Below are positions 1 to 11,118 of a DNA stretch of 64,000 nucleotides, one piece after another (the stretch's first letter is position 1; every line of letters begins with the position of its first letter). The position numbers and the translations under genes are program-made. Where the stretch lies: assembly GCF_000003855.2 (NCBI RefSeq), contig NW_003101668.1:310001-374000 (forward strand), in the 5' to 3' direction. This DNA comes from Blastomyces gilchristii SLH14081. Its lineage: Eukaryota > Ascomycota > Eurotiomycetes > Onygenales > Ajellomycetaceae. The notes beneath the pieces were generated by a model, which saw only the letters and a list, made by a program, of their open reading frames with translations, was not told the DNA's origin and made no database searches.

Positions 1-388
1 TACTAAGAAGATTGTATAAGATATACAGTAACTCTTATATATATTTCAGTAGAAGAAAAATGAATTACTGATTTCTTTAATAAGAAGTCAGTATCTAGCT
101 ATTCTATATAGATAATAAGTGAATACTCTTCTCTTATTTCATGAGTAAGAATAGCTGAAGTAATATCTCAGTAGTGTTTTATTATCAAGAAAGAGTAATC
201 TGCTAATCTTATATAGAAGTAGAATTCTTATATTCATTAATTAAATCTTTCTATAATATATCTAAATAATATTATAGAGTGATTAAAAATCAGTTCAGAT
301 AGTCTGTGAAATAAATGAAATTATTTATATAAAAGTAATGAGCTGTATAAAACTACAGCAGAGTCTTGACATAGTCAGAGATATAATA
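1..388 (-). repeat. Left LTR of Gypsy element B1, cut by the window start
   Basis: This stretch aligns base for base with the right part of the 544-bp LTR at 10575-11118: position 1 corresponds to 10731. The same LTR recurs at 21130-21673 and 26505-27048. The first 156 bases lie outside the window. The right end (CATAGTCAGAGATATA) is the transition-mutated form of the GC-rich end still readable at 27020-27048. The strand is given as minus because the element's pol reads on the minus strand, which makes this its 3' LTR. Pairing it with the LTR at 26505 follows from the nesting logic described under B2. Confidence 0.85.
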
Positions 389-946
389 ATACTCTTCTCT
401 TTAAAAGTATAGTCTTAATGCTCTTAAGACTACTGAATTAGAAATTATCTTTATTATATAGTAATAATTATTAATCAATTTAACAGTATATATACTATAT
501 ATAATATAAAGAAATAGATGAGTTTTTCTGCTAACTATATAGATCTTTCTTTTCTCATCTTCATTTAAATTAAACATGTGATAAGTGAGTTTCTGATATA
601 TTAATTTAAAATGTGAAAAATATAGTTAATAAGTGACTTACAGATCTCTTATTATATTTTGTTCTATATATAAAATTCTCTGTAAAAGTGATGTATTTTA
701 GAGATAAAGTTAACAGTAGTGATAGAATTTTTTAAAAAGATCTTTCTCTTTTATAATATATTTTTCTCTTCTTCTCTCATCTATAATAGTGAGTGTATGA
801 GAGTATCATTCTTGAGAGATAATAAGAGACTTATTCTGATGTTTTCTAGTAAGTAATAAATATCTTTGTGATGTGACTGCAGTCTCTGTAACTGTTAAGA
901 AAGCCAGATTGAAGACAGAAGCAGCAGTGTCAATGAGTCATGAGAG
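389..946 (-). mobile_element. B1 internal domain, 3' region, part 1 (before element A)
   Basis: Continuous with 9216-10569 once element A is removed. The pair is colinear with 11119-13545 of B2. This is the region between the end of pol and the 3' LTR when read on the minus strand. No gene is intact. Differences from the B2 copy are almost all transitions. Confidence 0.8.
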
Positions 947-1125
947 TGTGGTTCGGAAGAACGTACGACCGTCGGATAATAACGCGGCCGCTTCCGAACT
1001 ACTAGCGTACGAATGTAAAGGGGGCCCTAGTGGCCACTAATTAATTTAGCGTATGAGATTCAATATATAAGAAGCCGGCATACGCCTGTAATTGTACACT
1101 GGCTTAAAGCAACCTTTGAATCACA
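947..1125 (+). repeat. 5' LTR of element A
   Basis: 179 bp, identical in length to the LTR at 9033-9211. About 15 positions differ and all the differences I see are C/T or G/A. It keeps many CpG sites and a NotI-like core (GCGGCCGC near 981), unlike the surrounding DNA. Confidence 0.93.
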
Positions 1126-1849
1126 TCTGATAGTATGTCTAAAAACTGATGAGAAGTGCAGGCTTCTTCAGAGTGTGATAATTCCATCTACAAAGTGATT
1201 CATAGTTATCATGTCAGTGTGATTCTAGAACATCTCAAAAGATAGTGTATAAAGAGCAGTGAGTGAAAGAGCATCTGATTGATACTGCTTCACTTGATGA
1301 GGGAAAACTTCACATCCAGATGAATGCCATGTATGAGACATGAACAGATGAGATGTGAGAAAAGAAATGAGAGTGATGAACCAGATTCAAAGAAGACTGC
1401 TCTTCACTCAAAGAGATAAAAGAAGAAGTGATCATCACTGAAGTCATACAATGATAACAGAAATTATATAATGATATAGTGATAGAATGATACAATGATA
1501 TAATAATAGACATTGTATAATTAATGAGAAATCACTGAAATGAATATCTCTTCTAGTTAATATGAACAACATTCTTCTCTGCTACCTGAACTGAAAGATA
1601 TATAGAATCTCTCAGAGAGTTTACTTAAAGTAGTAAGAAAAACAGCTGAGACTGCTGAATCAGAATCAAAGCTCTGTATATGTATAAGAATTCTAAATGA
1701 GATTGAGGCCTTGTGTATACAGTAACAGACTGAGATGAAAGTTAAACAATAATTAGCATTCACTGTAGATTAAGCATTCACTATAAAGAGTTTCACTGAT
1801 ATAATTATCATCATTAATAAGAATAGAGAAAACTAGATCTTAGATCTGT

Positions 1850-2785
1850 AGCAGAAGATTGAATGTTTATATAGATAGATAACTATACTGAATCTGAAGA
1901 TCTCATCATAATTGTTTATAATCTCTTCAGAAGTATACACATCATCAGAGACTGCTATACAGAATGAGAATTCAAGTATGAAATATATCAAGTCAGAAGA
2001 TCTGCTGAAGTTACTAAGCTTTAATAACAACTGAAAAAATGATGCTGCAATCAGCTGACTAAGTCAGATGTAATCATATTATCAGATTGAATATGAACTC
2101 ACAGACAGACAGTTAACAGAATTTTAATAAGTCTTAAAATCTATCATGTTTCTACATGAAAAAGCAAAGTTATTATGAATAACTGATAAAAAGATGAATC
2201 TCATAGATCTGAAGTGATATTCATTCTTATAAATATGAAATGAGTTTTTCAAATGAATCTTATATAACTTTGAGAAAGTGAATATATAAGATAAGTGTTA
2301 CAAATACTTCACTAAGTATAGATAAGTGAGTGATCTTATATTATACTTCACACACTTCAGTTTACACTATTTTATATTGAATAAAGAGCTTTCAACATCT
2401 TTCTGTTTACAGATCTTTATTCATGATCTTACATCTGAGTTAAGAGTGAAATGAAAATACTTAATCTTATAATCAGATACAGTGAAAGAAGCATATAACA
2501 TTCTTATTATACAGAAATAAGTGAGTTAATTGTGATAGAAAATACTGTAATTAAGTATATCTCAGTGAAGAACAGATAATCAGACTTTTATAACACAAGT
2601 TATACACTTAGATACAATGAATCTAGATCTGAATGTTATTGCTAAAGCACTGAATTCTCTGAAAAAGAAATCCTCTAAGTGAAAATCTTGATATTATGAG
2701 TATTAAGCTTGCTTTAACTGCAGATGTTAAAATTATGATGTAAAAGATTACATTCAGTATGTATAGTTAAGAGAAGTAAGAGAGT
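1850..2785 (+). pseudogene. Element A gag remnant with zinc knuckle
   Basis: Reading through stops, the + strand gives a gag-like stretch that ends in a retroviral-type zinc knuckle at 2710-2751. The spacing is C-x2-C-x4-[H]-x4-[C], where the His and last Cys codons now read Tyr and a stop lies between them. Those changes (CAT/CAC to TAT, TGC to TAC) are the expected product of C-to-T or G-to-A mutation. In an active element this protein would form the particle and bind its RNA. The start is approximate. Confidence 0.7.
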
Positions 2786-2989
2786 TAAAAAACTAGCAGA
2801 ATCAGTGAGCTCAGAGATACTCACTGATATTCTATGAAAAGTCTTTAAAGTGAAAGAGATGTCTGTGTTAGATAACTCTCTGAATTCTATAAATACAAAG
2901 AGAAAGCAGGCTTCTGACTGAGATGTAAATGAGAAAGTGAATGCTCATCTTAATATCTTAAGATCTGAAATATTAATGTATAAGAGGCA

Positions 2990-5900
2990 CTTGAGTAAGA
3001 ATTGAGAGATAACTGTAAAAGTATTAGCAGATACAGAAACTTCTATACAATATATTAATGATTATATAATCTGAAGATTGAAAGAGATCTGCTGAGTGAA
3101 GAATTCCTGATGCATAAGATTATCTGATAACTGATATTTGATATTATCTATAAAAGTAAGAGTTTCCTTACACTTCAGAGAATAATCTTGCTATATTTAA
3201 GTATGAGAGCTGCAGAATGTGAAATACAATCTTATTCTTAAACTCAATTAATTTCAAAGGTTCAATCTGCAGATTCAATGATGTACATGTTATATATAAT
3301 TAACTGATAGAAAGAAAATGATTCATACAATTCTATCAACTGATATAAGAAGAACATTTCACATCTCTGATATAGAAGAGTTAAATCTGCTTATATATTA
3401 ATAAGTAAAGAGAATAATTCACAAGATCTCATCTGAAAGCATTCTGTATATCATACAGAACCTGAAAGTGAAGAAAATCAAGATAAAGAATATATAGAAG
3501 AACAAGTGTATAAAGAAGCTTCTAAAGAAGTATAAGAAGATCTTCTGAACAGATCTTTCACTGAAATTGTCACTGAAATAAGAATTTGTATATGAGATTG
3601 ACACAGGGAATGCAAAACCAGTCAATCAGAATGTGTATTCTCTGTCACAAATACATCTCAAAGAACAGAAGTGTCAGATCACAGATCTTCTAGAATGTAG
3701 TCTTATATAATTCTCATCAAGTATGTGAGGCTTTTCAGTTCTATTTATAAAAAAGGCAGATGAAGAGTGATGAATGTGTATTAATTATTAAGTATTTAAT
3801 AAGCTTACAATCAAGAATGAATATTCACTGCTATAAATTTAATAATAGTTGAATATAGTCAGAAACATCTGATATCTATTAAAGATCAATCTTCTCTCAG
3901 AATACTGATAGATCTGTATAGATGAACTGTCAGTTCTGCAAACTGTATTTAATATACAATGAGAGAAGTTTGAATTCCTGATAATATTATTCAGTCTGAC
4001 AAATGCATCTGTCATCTTTCAAATAATAATGAATATGATTCTTTATAAACAGAATGAAATCTCATGCCTCATATATCTCAATGATATTTTAGTCTTTTCA
4101 AACTCATATAATAAATATCTGAAGTATCTTGATAAAGTGCTTATAACTCTGACAGAGTATAAGCTCTATATCAAATCAATCAAGTGTGTGTTTGAAATGA
4201 AAGAGTTGAAGTTCATAGAATATGTAGTGAGTGATGACTATATATATCTCATCTCAGAGAAATTGAATGTTATAGTGAATTGACTGCAGCTGAGAAACAT
4301 ATATTATATATAATAGTTTCTTAAGTTAATCTCATATTATCACAGATTTATCAAGGATTTTGCATGAATATCTGCATCACTCTCAGATCTCTTAAGAGAA
4401 ATAGATGTAAATCTGTAAAAGAAGAAGTTTCATTCAATTATCTGAAATACTGCATGTGAAGAGACTTTTCTTACACTGAGAGAATATATAATAACATTCT
4501 CAGTGCTTATTTAATCAGATTGTGATAAATCTTTCTATATTAAGATAGATATATTTAAATGAGCTATCAGAGATGCCCTTCTACAGATAAGTAAGAATGA
4601 CAAGCTGTATCTGATAATATACAATGATAGGAAACTATCAGATACTGAGCTCAATTACTCAGTATATAAAAAGAAATTGCTAGTGATTAAGCACACACTG
4701 GTATTATGAGATAGATATATTAACAATGAGTATATAATAACAGTGATCACAGATTATGAAAGTCTTATCTATCTATAATTAATGATAAAACCTTTCAAAC
4801 ACTTAGCACATTGAATCTCAGAGTTTCAAGTGTACAATCTTCATATCAAATACTCAAAGAGATCAGATACAGTGATGCCTGATGCAATTAGTTACAGACT
4901 CAATTTCATAGATGAGAGTTCTGTGAACCAGATATAAGAAATGTTCATATTAAACACACTGAGAAGATGCAAGGAATTAGAATGAGTAAACATCATGATC
5001 TCTTACTTGAAGAATGACAAGATGTTGAATGACAAGTGTCTTGTGAAAGTAGTAGAAGAGATACTTTTAAACTTCAAGCTGAGAAAATTGAAAAATAATG
5101 TTGTGCTTTATCATGATCTAGAATATGTAGAAGCTCTCTATCTAGAATCTTTATTTAGACATGACTTGATGACTCATATATACAAGAAATTCAGTCACTT
5201 AGAAAGCTCTGAACTCATGAGCATACTTGAATCAAGAGTATACTGGTCAAGCATGGCTGAGAACATTCAGACATACACTCACAAGTGCCTGAATTACCAG
5301 GTCATAAAAGAATCTAAGAAAGGATTAGAATACAAGAAAGTACAACATCAGATAGAGTGTATAATATAACTGTTCAAATAATGAAGAGTGAATCTCATAG
5401 ACATATTACTATGAATATCAAATAGAAATTAATGAATAATCACTGCTATTGATTATGCTACTGACTGGCCAGTCATGAAAGCAGTTTCAGAGACAATAGA
5501 GAAGATGATAGTAAAGTTTCTACACAATAAGATCTATGTTAACTATAAAATACTACATGAGATTCTAACTGATAACAGTGCAAACCTTATGAGAGAAGTG
5601 ATGAGGCATTTCATGAGTCAGTTACAGACAAGATATTATAGAACAATACTATATCATCTGTGAATGAATAAAAAGATGAAACACTTGAATGAAATCTTGA
5701 ACAACATGCTGATAAAATATCTAGTGAGCAAGTCTATAAGACTATGAGATGAATATCTCAGGCAGGCTCTACTGATCACATGAATTCAACAGCATGCAGT
5801 CTTCAAGTGTTCATCATTCTACCTGTTGTATGAATTGCATCCGCGCATCCCAGAGAATGCTTCAGAAAAGGTGAGAAAGAGAACAGCAGTTATAAATGCA

Positions 5901-6400
5901 GCAGAAACAGCAGTTGCAGATGCAACAGTTGCAGATGCAGAATCAAGATTGAAAGAGATCAGCTATACATATGTAAAAGCTAACAAGTTACTTCTGAACT
6001 GAGCAATTCAATTGAAAAGAATATGAGACTCACTTATTAAGAAATTGAGTCTCAAGATGAGAATGTAAGTTCTCATACATAATGAGAGTTCTGAGAAGTT
6101 TTAATCTAGGTGGTTTGAGTCATATAAAATACTTAAATCACATTCTCTGAAAATGTACACATTGAAAGAATCAGAGGAACAGATCTTATACAACTTAATT
6201 AATAATTCATAACTTGTGAAAGTAAAGATGTAAGACTTAAGTGAATTATAATTATTCACAGCACTATTATCAGTATTGAAAAAGAAGAGACTTATAATTG
6301 AAAAGTCTTATGAAGTAAGAGAAATCATAGACACTTATAAATCAGATAATCTCACTTATTCTGATCTTTTCATGATTATAAGAAAAGAATGAGAAGTAAT
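2990..6400 (+). pseudogene. Element A pol remnant: protease, RT, RNase H, integrase
   Basis: Protease active-site remnant reads A-D-T-E-T near 3027-3041, with Glu where DTG/DSG has Gly. The reverse-transcriptase catalytic box reads YLNDILVFS at about 4075-4107 (first Asp now Asn) inside the open stretch 4029-4283. RNase H-like sequence follows at 4400-4860. The integrase zinc-binding HHCC domain is in the open stretch 4995-5369, with two spaced His and C-x2-N/Q-type Cys near its end. Part of the catalytic core with an L-T-D-N-S motif is at 5475-5663. The integrase C-terminal part runs to about 6370. Domain order identifies Ty3/Gypsy. Multiple stops and lost acidic residues make it non-functional. 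Confidence 0.88.
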
Positions 6401-9032
6401 GAAGAAATCAGATGAATATCACACTTCAATAAGTGATAAGACTGTAGCTGATTGTATGATAATATACTGCAGATAGCAGATGTAATGTGACAAAGAGTGG
6501 TCTCAGAGTGACAGACTTGTATATGAGTCAGATTACAGAAGAAAAAGAAATTCAGAGTTAAATTCAACTGTTTATATCAGTTCAATTGCAGAGATTACAG
6601 AGAATAAACTATCTGAAACATCTGTAGACACATGAGATCAAGTCATCTCAATTTCTGAGAATACTCAGAGATCAGATGAGATTAGTTTCAATGAGCTGTT
6701 TACTGTAGTAATCTGAGTGAGTGAAGAGAGACAGTATAATGTATGAGACAGAATCATAAAAGATGAAAGCTGCTGAACCTAGTCACTGAACACTGTATTA
6801 TATAGAGGTTGTATAAGAGTAGTGACTAGTAGATAAAGAAAAAGCATAAGAAAAGAAAAGAGGTAATGAATTGATCATCAACTGTAAGAGTTAGCTGTAA
6901 AAGACAAATGTTATTATACACACTTCATTCATTTTCATATGTCATATGTTTAATCTATTTCCAACATCACATCATCTGAAAAATATCAAAAACAAAGAAA
7001 ATCTCAAAACTCAAGATCTGTAAGGAATTTGAGAGCTGTAAGTCACTCTCATAACAATGTTATATATATCTCTGATTTCTCTACTGCTCTGTGTATAACA
7101 TTAATGTCATTTATTACAAGATTGACTGAAATATCAATATAGAAATGCACATATGTATGTGTAGAGAAATTGAAGAAGAGTGCAGAACCCGCAGAATCAG
7201 AAGCCAGGACAGAAAAGACAGAGATGAAAGAAACAGAAGAAGAAGAAGATACAGAACTGAATAAACAATGATAAGAGTTACTCAGTGCTGAACACTTACA
7301 ATCTGATATTCACACAATCTTCTCTGCAGAGAAGAAAGAGAAAGTGATGAGAGAAGCTTAAGAATGAAGAGAGATAGTCTTAGCAGTGTTATTATCTTTA
7401 ATTAGAATGATCTCTGATATCAGAGTAACTAAGAATCATTATTAGTATATAAAAATTGTAAAAGTAGAGATAATAATTATCAAATAAACACTCACTGATC
7501 TTAGAATTATATATGCAATTACAATACATACAAGGCTTCTCAGAAAGAGAAAGAGAGATACAGAGAAATACAGGAAGTAGAATACAGTGTATGAACAGCT
7601 CATTCTCACAATGACATCTTAGACAAGATATATAAGTCTCATACTCATGAGTGTAAAAGAGTATGATATTCACATTTCTATTCTTAAAAACACAGATATC
7701 TTTTATCTGCATTACAAAGTCAGATGACAGATATCAGAGAATAGATTAATATAGATCTATTATTCTGAAGAAATTCATTAAAGCAGATGTTTCTGCAATA
7801 TTAAACTTTACAGTTGTAAAAAGTTTCTTGATATCTATGAATATTATAACTTCATACACAGTAAAACCTATAATAATTTTCTCTAAGAACAGAAAAATCA
7901 GTGTTAGAAAGAAAAGATGAAAAAGAAAAAGACTTATAATCTTAATACTGTTAAAGAGAGAGGTGATTCTCTGAGATAAATAGATAATTATCTTATTATA
8001 AATATTTAAAATAAATGTAATAATCAGTGTCTGCAACTGAGCTTTAGATAGTTATATTATATACTGTCTTTGTATAATAGATTATTCTAGAGGTCAGTAA
8101 GAAGAGTGAGAGTGTATATACTGAGAAATATGATTTATCAAGTCTATACAATATCTTCTTGAAACAGGAAGAGCTGATAATAAAAGCAGAGACAGTAAAA
8201 TCAGAGAGAGTAGAAGTAGCAGAAGTGAGAGTCACAGAAACAGAGGTAGTAGAAGTGAGAGAACCAGACACAGAGACAGGTGTAGAAGATTGAGAGAAAG
8301 TGACAGAGAAAGAAATAGAAGAGACAGAGAAGAATGCAGAAGACTCAGTTATATATAACACAGATAATTTCTTCATTATCACATTCTTCAGATTCTCAAT
8401 CAATGATTCAACATTAAGTTCACTATTATCAGTGAATGTGAATCTGTCAATACATGAAGATTTTACATAAATAAAAACAAACATATCAGCATCTGCATTC
8501 ATGTAAAATTATGTCAGAAAACACAATTAGAAACTCACTGAAGAAAACAGTCAGAGATATATAAGAAGATGAAGAAGATGTGTCATTCATGATAGTATAT
8601 TCTGACAATTGTTAGAAGATAAACAAGTTCTGACTATATATATTCTACAATGTGTTACACTTACTGCTAATGAACTGCCTGATATGAGCACTATAATAAC
8701 ACTTGTTATGAGAACAGAGAGTCATTGCCAGAAACATGTACAATGTGATAGATAAACAGATGAAAAGAGTTGAGCAGAAGAAGAGATAGAAATCTTGAAT
8801 GAGATAGTAGTGTTTGATAATGATGATGATGAAGAAGATAATTGAAGAATGAAAAAAGTTAGTGAATGAGTGATGTAATATAGTGAAAGTTTCTTTGTAA
8901 GAGTGTACACAGAATGCTAGCTGAATCAGAGATAGATCACATGATTGTGAAATGCTAGTAGCAAGCTAATCTGCATGAAGCTAGGGCATACAACATGGTC
9001 ACAAGGGCGTGACTGAATCTGGTGAGAAAGGA
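6401..9032 (+). other. Long 3' region of element A between integrase and 3' LTR
   Basis: About 2.6 kb with no recognisable retroviral domain. The + strand reads Glu/Arg/Ser-rich through stops (for example near 7180-7270 and 8190-8340), from purine-rich degenerate repeats such as GTAGAAGTGAGAG at 8205-8265. On the minus strand three open stretches follow one another: 8044-8502 (152 codons, Ser/Thr-rich), 7746-8036 and 7398-7712 (104 codons with a Cys/His cluster). I do not recognise any of them. They may be an extra gene of the element, sense or antisense, or a composition artefact. Confidence 0.45.
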
Positions 9033-9211
9033 TGTGGTTTGGAAGAATGTACAACTGTTGGATAATAACGCGGCCGCTTCCAAACTACTAGTGTACAAAT
9101 GTAAAGGGGGCCCTAGTGGCCACTAATTAATTTAGCGTACGAGATTCAATATATAAGAAGCCGGTGTACGTCTGTAATCGTACGCTGGCTTAAAGCAACC
9201 TTTGAATTACA
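9033..9211 (+). repeat. 3' LTR of element A
   Basis: 179 bp, partner of 947-1125, followed at once by the AGAG duplication. It has lost CpG at several places where the 5' LTR keeps it (TTTGG versus TTCGG near 9039) and the reverse elsewhere, so both copies were mutated independently. Confidence 0.93.
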
Positions 9212-10574
9212 AGAGTATCACTTTCATTATCACATCTTCTTCTTCTTCTTCTCCTGCTTCTCTTACAGCTGTGACAGTAGTTACTGTGCCTTGCAGTGAG
9301 ATATTATCTCTTCTATCAGTCAGTTTGTCTGTGTTCAGTTCTTTCTCTATCTCTCTCATCACTGTTGTAATATCATCTTCTCTCTCAGTTAACATAGTAA
9401 TATATAACTCTATGTAATTATTCAGAGAGAAACCTGAGAAGAGCTTGATTTCAGAAACAGTGACTTCAAGAAGCTTAATTCATAGTTTCTCTCTCATAAT
9501 ATATCTGAGCTCTGCTTGAAATACTGTTAAGTTGAGTCTGCAGAGTCTTACAGTTTCTTTATCTTCTCTCTGTAAGAAGGCTCTGATACAGCTTCTGATC
9601 AGTACTGCTATCTATCTGCACTACACTAAACAGCTGAAGAAGAAGAAGATTTTATACATCTACTTCTTCTCTCACTTCTGTTATTTCTGTTATACTTATA
9701 ATAATAACTTCTATCTCTCTGTAAGTATTATCTTATAGAAAGATGTTATATCAGCTCTGATAAGAAGTTTAGATACTTAAATAGTACAGAGTAAGAGTCT
9801 CAGAGCTTCAAGTATTAACAGATTCTATTAAAACTGAGAAGATCTCTCTTACTCATTTATAAAAGAAGATGAAAGTGTGAATCTCTGAGATGAAAAAATA
9901 TCTCAGAATAACTAATCTTAAGAAGAGAGTAACTGATATCACTGTTAAAAGTACTATGAAGATTAATCACTGATTAAAGAGAATCTCACTTCAATTAAAG
10001 TAGATAACTGAGATACTTTATAAATTAATAAGTTAATACTTTAAGTATCTCTTATACTCTTCTATAGCATACTTCTCTGTAGTACTGCAGTACTAACTTC
10101 TTAATAAATAAAGATACTAATATCAAAGACTTCAACAGTAAAGAATGAGTTTAATAAAGATATAATTATTAATGAATAGACTCTGAGATTTCTCTCTTTT
10201 TACTTTTTCAGCAGGCTGCAGTCTCATTTAGAATAGTAGCAGCTTATAGATTAATAATATTAATCTTTATTAGTTTCAAATATTTCTTTTCTTTAACTGC
10301 TTCAGAAATTTTACACTTGTGTAGTCTTATTAAACTTCTAAAAACTCTTTGAGAGAAAATAGAAGAAGAGTGTTACAGAGTTAATAAGATACTGACTTAT
10401 TACTGTGAAATCATCTCTAAAAAATTCTTTGAGAAAAATGAGAAGTCTTAAGTAGTATTTCTTACTCAATATCTCTGATATGTAACAGAGCAGTCTCTAC
10501 TAGTTATTTCATAGCTTGCAATCTCTTTCTCAGTATTTTTCAAATGCTCAAGTGATTTTCATAAATTCTCTGAC
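9212..10574 (-). mobile_element. B1 internal domain, 3' region, part 2 (after element A)
   Basis: Resumes the sequence interrupted at 946 and runs colinear with 11676-13545. The minus-strand open stretch 9207-9395 (E-K-E-L-N-T-D-K-L, then a Glu run) is matched in B2 at 11593-11830, so a Glu-rich reading frame was once shared by both copies. It ends with the CTGAC duplication (10570-10574) at the B2 insertion point. Confidence 0.8.
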
Positions 10575-11118
10575 TGTAATATGACAGAACTGAAGCAGTG
10601 ACTAGTCAGTAACATTATGTAGAAGTAGTTGTTTAAGAAGCTGTATAAGTGAGCTTGACTATCTTACTTAAATAATAAGCTCATAGACTACAGAGTTATT
10701 GCAAGAATATTACAGATATAGTACTTAGTATACTAAGAAGATTGTATAAGATACATAGTAACTCTTGTATATATTTCAGTAGAAGAAAAATGAATTATTA
10801 GCTTCTTTAATGAGAAGTCAGTATCTAGCTATTCTATATAGATAATGAGTGAATACTCTTCTTTCATTTCATAAGTAAGAATAGCTGAAGTAGTATCTCA
10901 GTAATATCTTATTATCAAGAAAGAGTAATCTGCTGATCTTGTATAGAAGTGAGATTCTTATATTTATTAATTAAATCTTTCTATAATATATCTGAATAAT
11001 GTTATAGAGTGATTGAAAATCAGTTTAGATAATCTGTGAAATGAATGAAATTATTTATATAAAAGTGATGAGCTGTGTGAAACTGCAGCAGAGTCTTGAT
11101 ATAGTCAGAGATATGATA
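10575..11118 (-). repeat. LTR of B2 (3' LTR)
   Basis: 544 bp. The left end is well preserved (TGTAATATGACAG). The right end has lost all CpG (ends AGAGATATGATA), in contrast with the LTRs at 21130 and 26505. Confidence 0.9.

Larger units (their letters stand above)
947..9211 (+). mobile_element. Gypsy/Ty3 LTR retrotransposon A, full length but mutated
   Basis: An 8,265-bp element has 179-bp LTRs at 947-1125 and 9033-9211, each starting TGTGGTT and ending in ACA. It is flanked by a 4-bp duplication AGAG (943-946, 9212-9215). The undisturbed target is visible in the sister copy near 11668-11680. Internal order on the + strand is gag with a CCHC knuckle, aspartic protease, reverse transcriptase, RNase H and integrase, which is the Ty3/Gypsy order. 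A purine-rich tract (about 9021-9032) precedes the right LTR and may be the polypurine tract. I could not match the bases after the left LTR to a tRNA. Every open frame is broken by many stops, so the copy is dead. Being inside B1, it inserted after B1. Confidence 0.93.

Noticed and set aside
4029..5663. Open frames as intact small genes
   Set aside because: They are surviving stretches of element A pol between stops, recognisable as RT and integrase fragments.
8190..8345. CRISPR-like or functional satellite repeat (GTAGAAGTGAGAG units)
   Set aside because: Units are degenerate and irregularly spaced, without unique spacers, and the genome is eukaryotic.
8044..8502. 152-codon minus-strand frame as a host gene
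   Set aside because: It lies inside element A opposite the sense strand, and its Ser/Thr/Val-rich composition follows from purine-rich repeats on the other strand. Kept only as a note on the 3' region.
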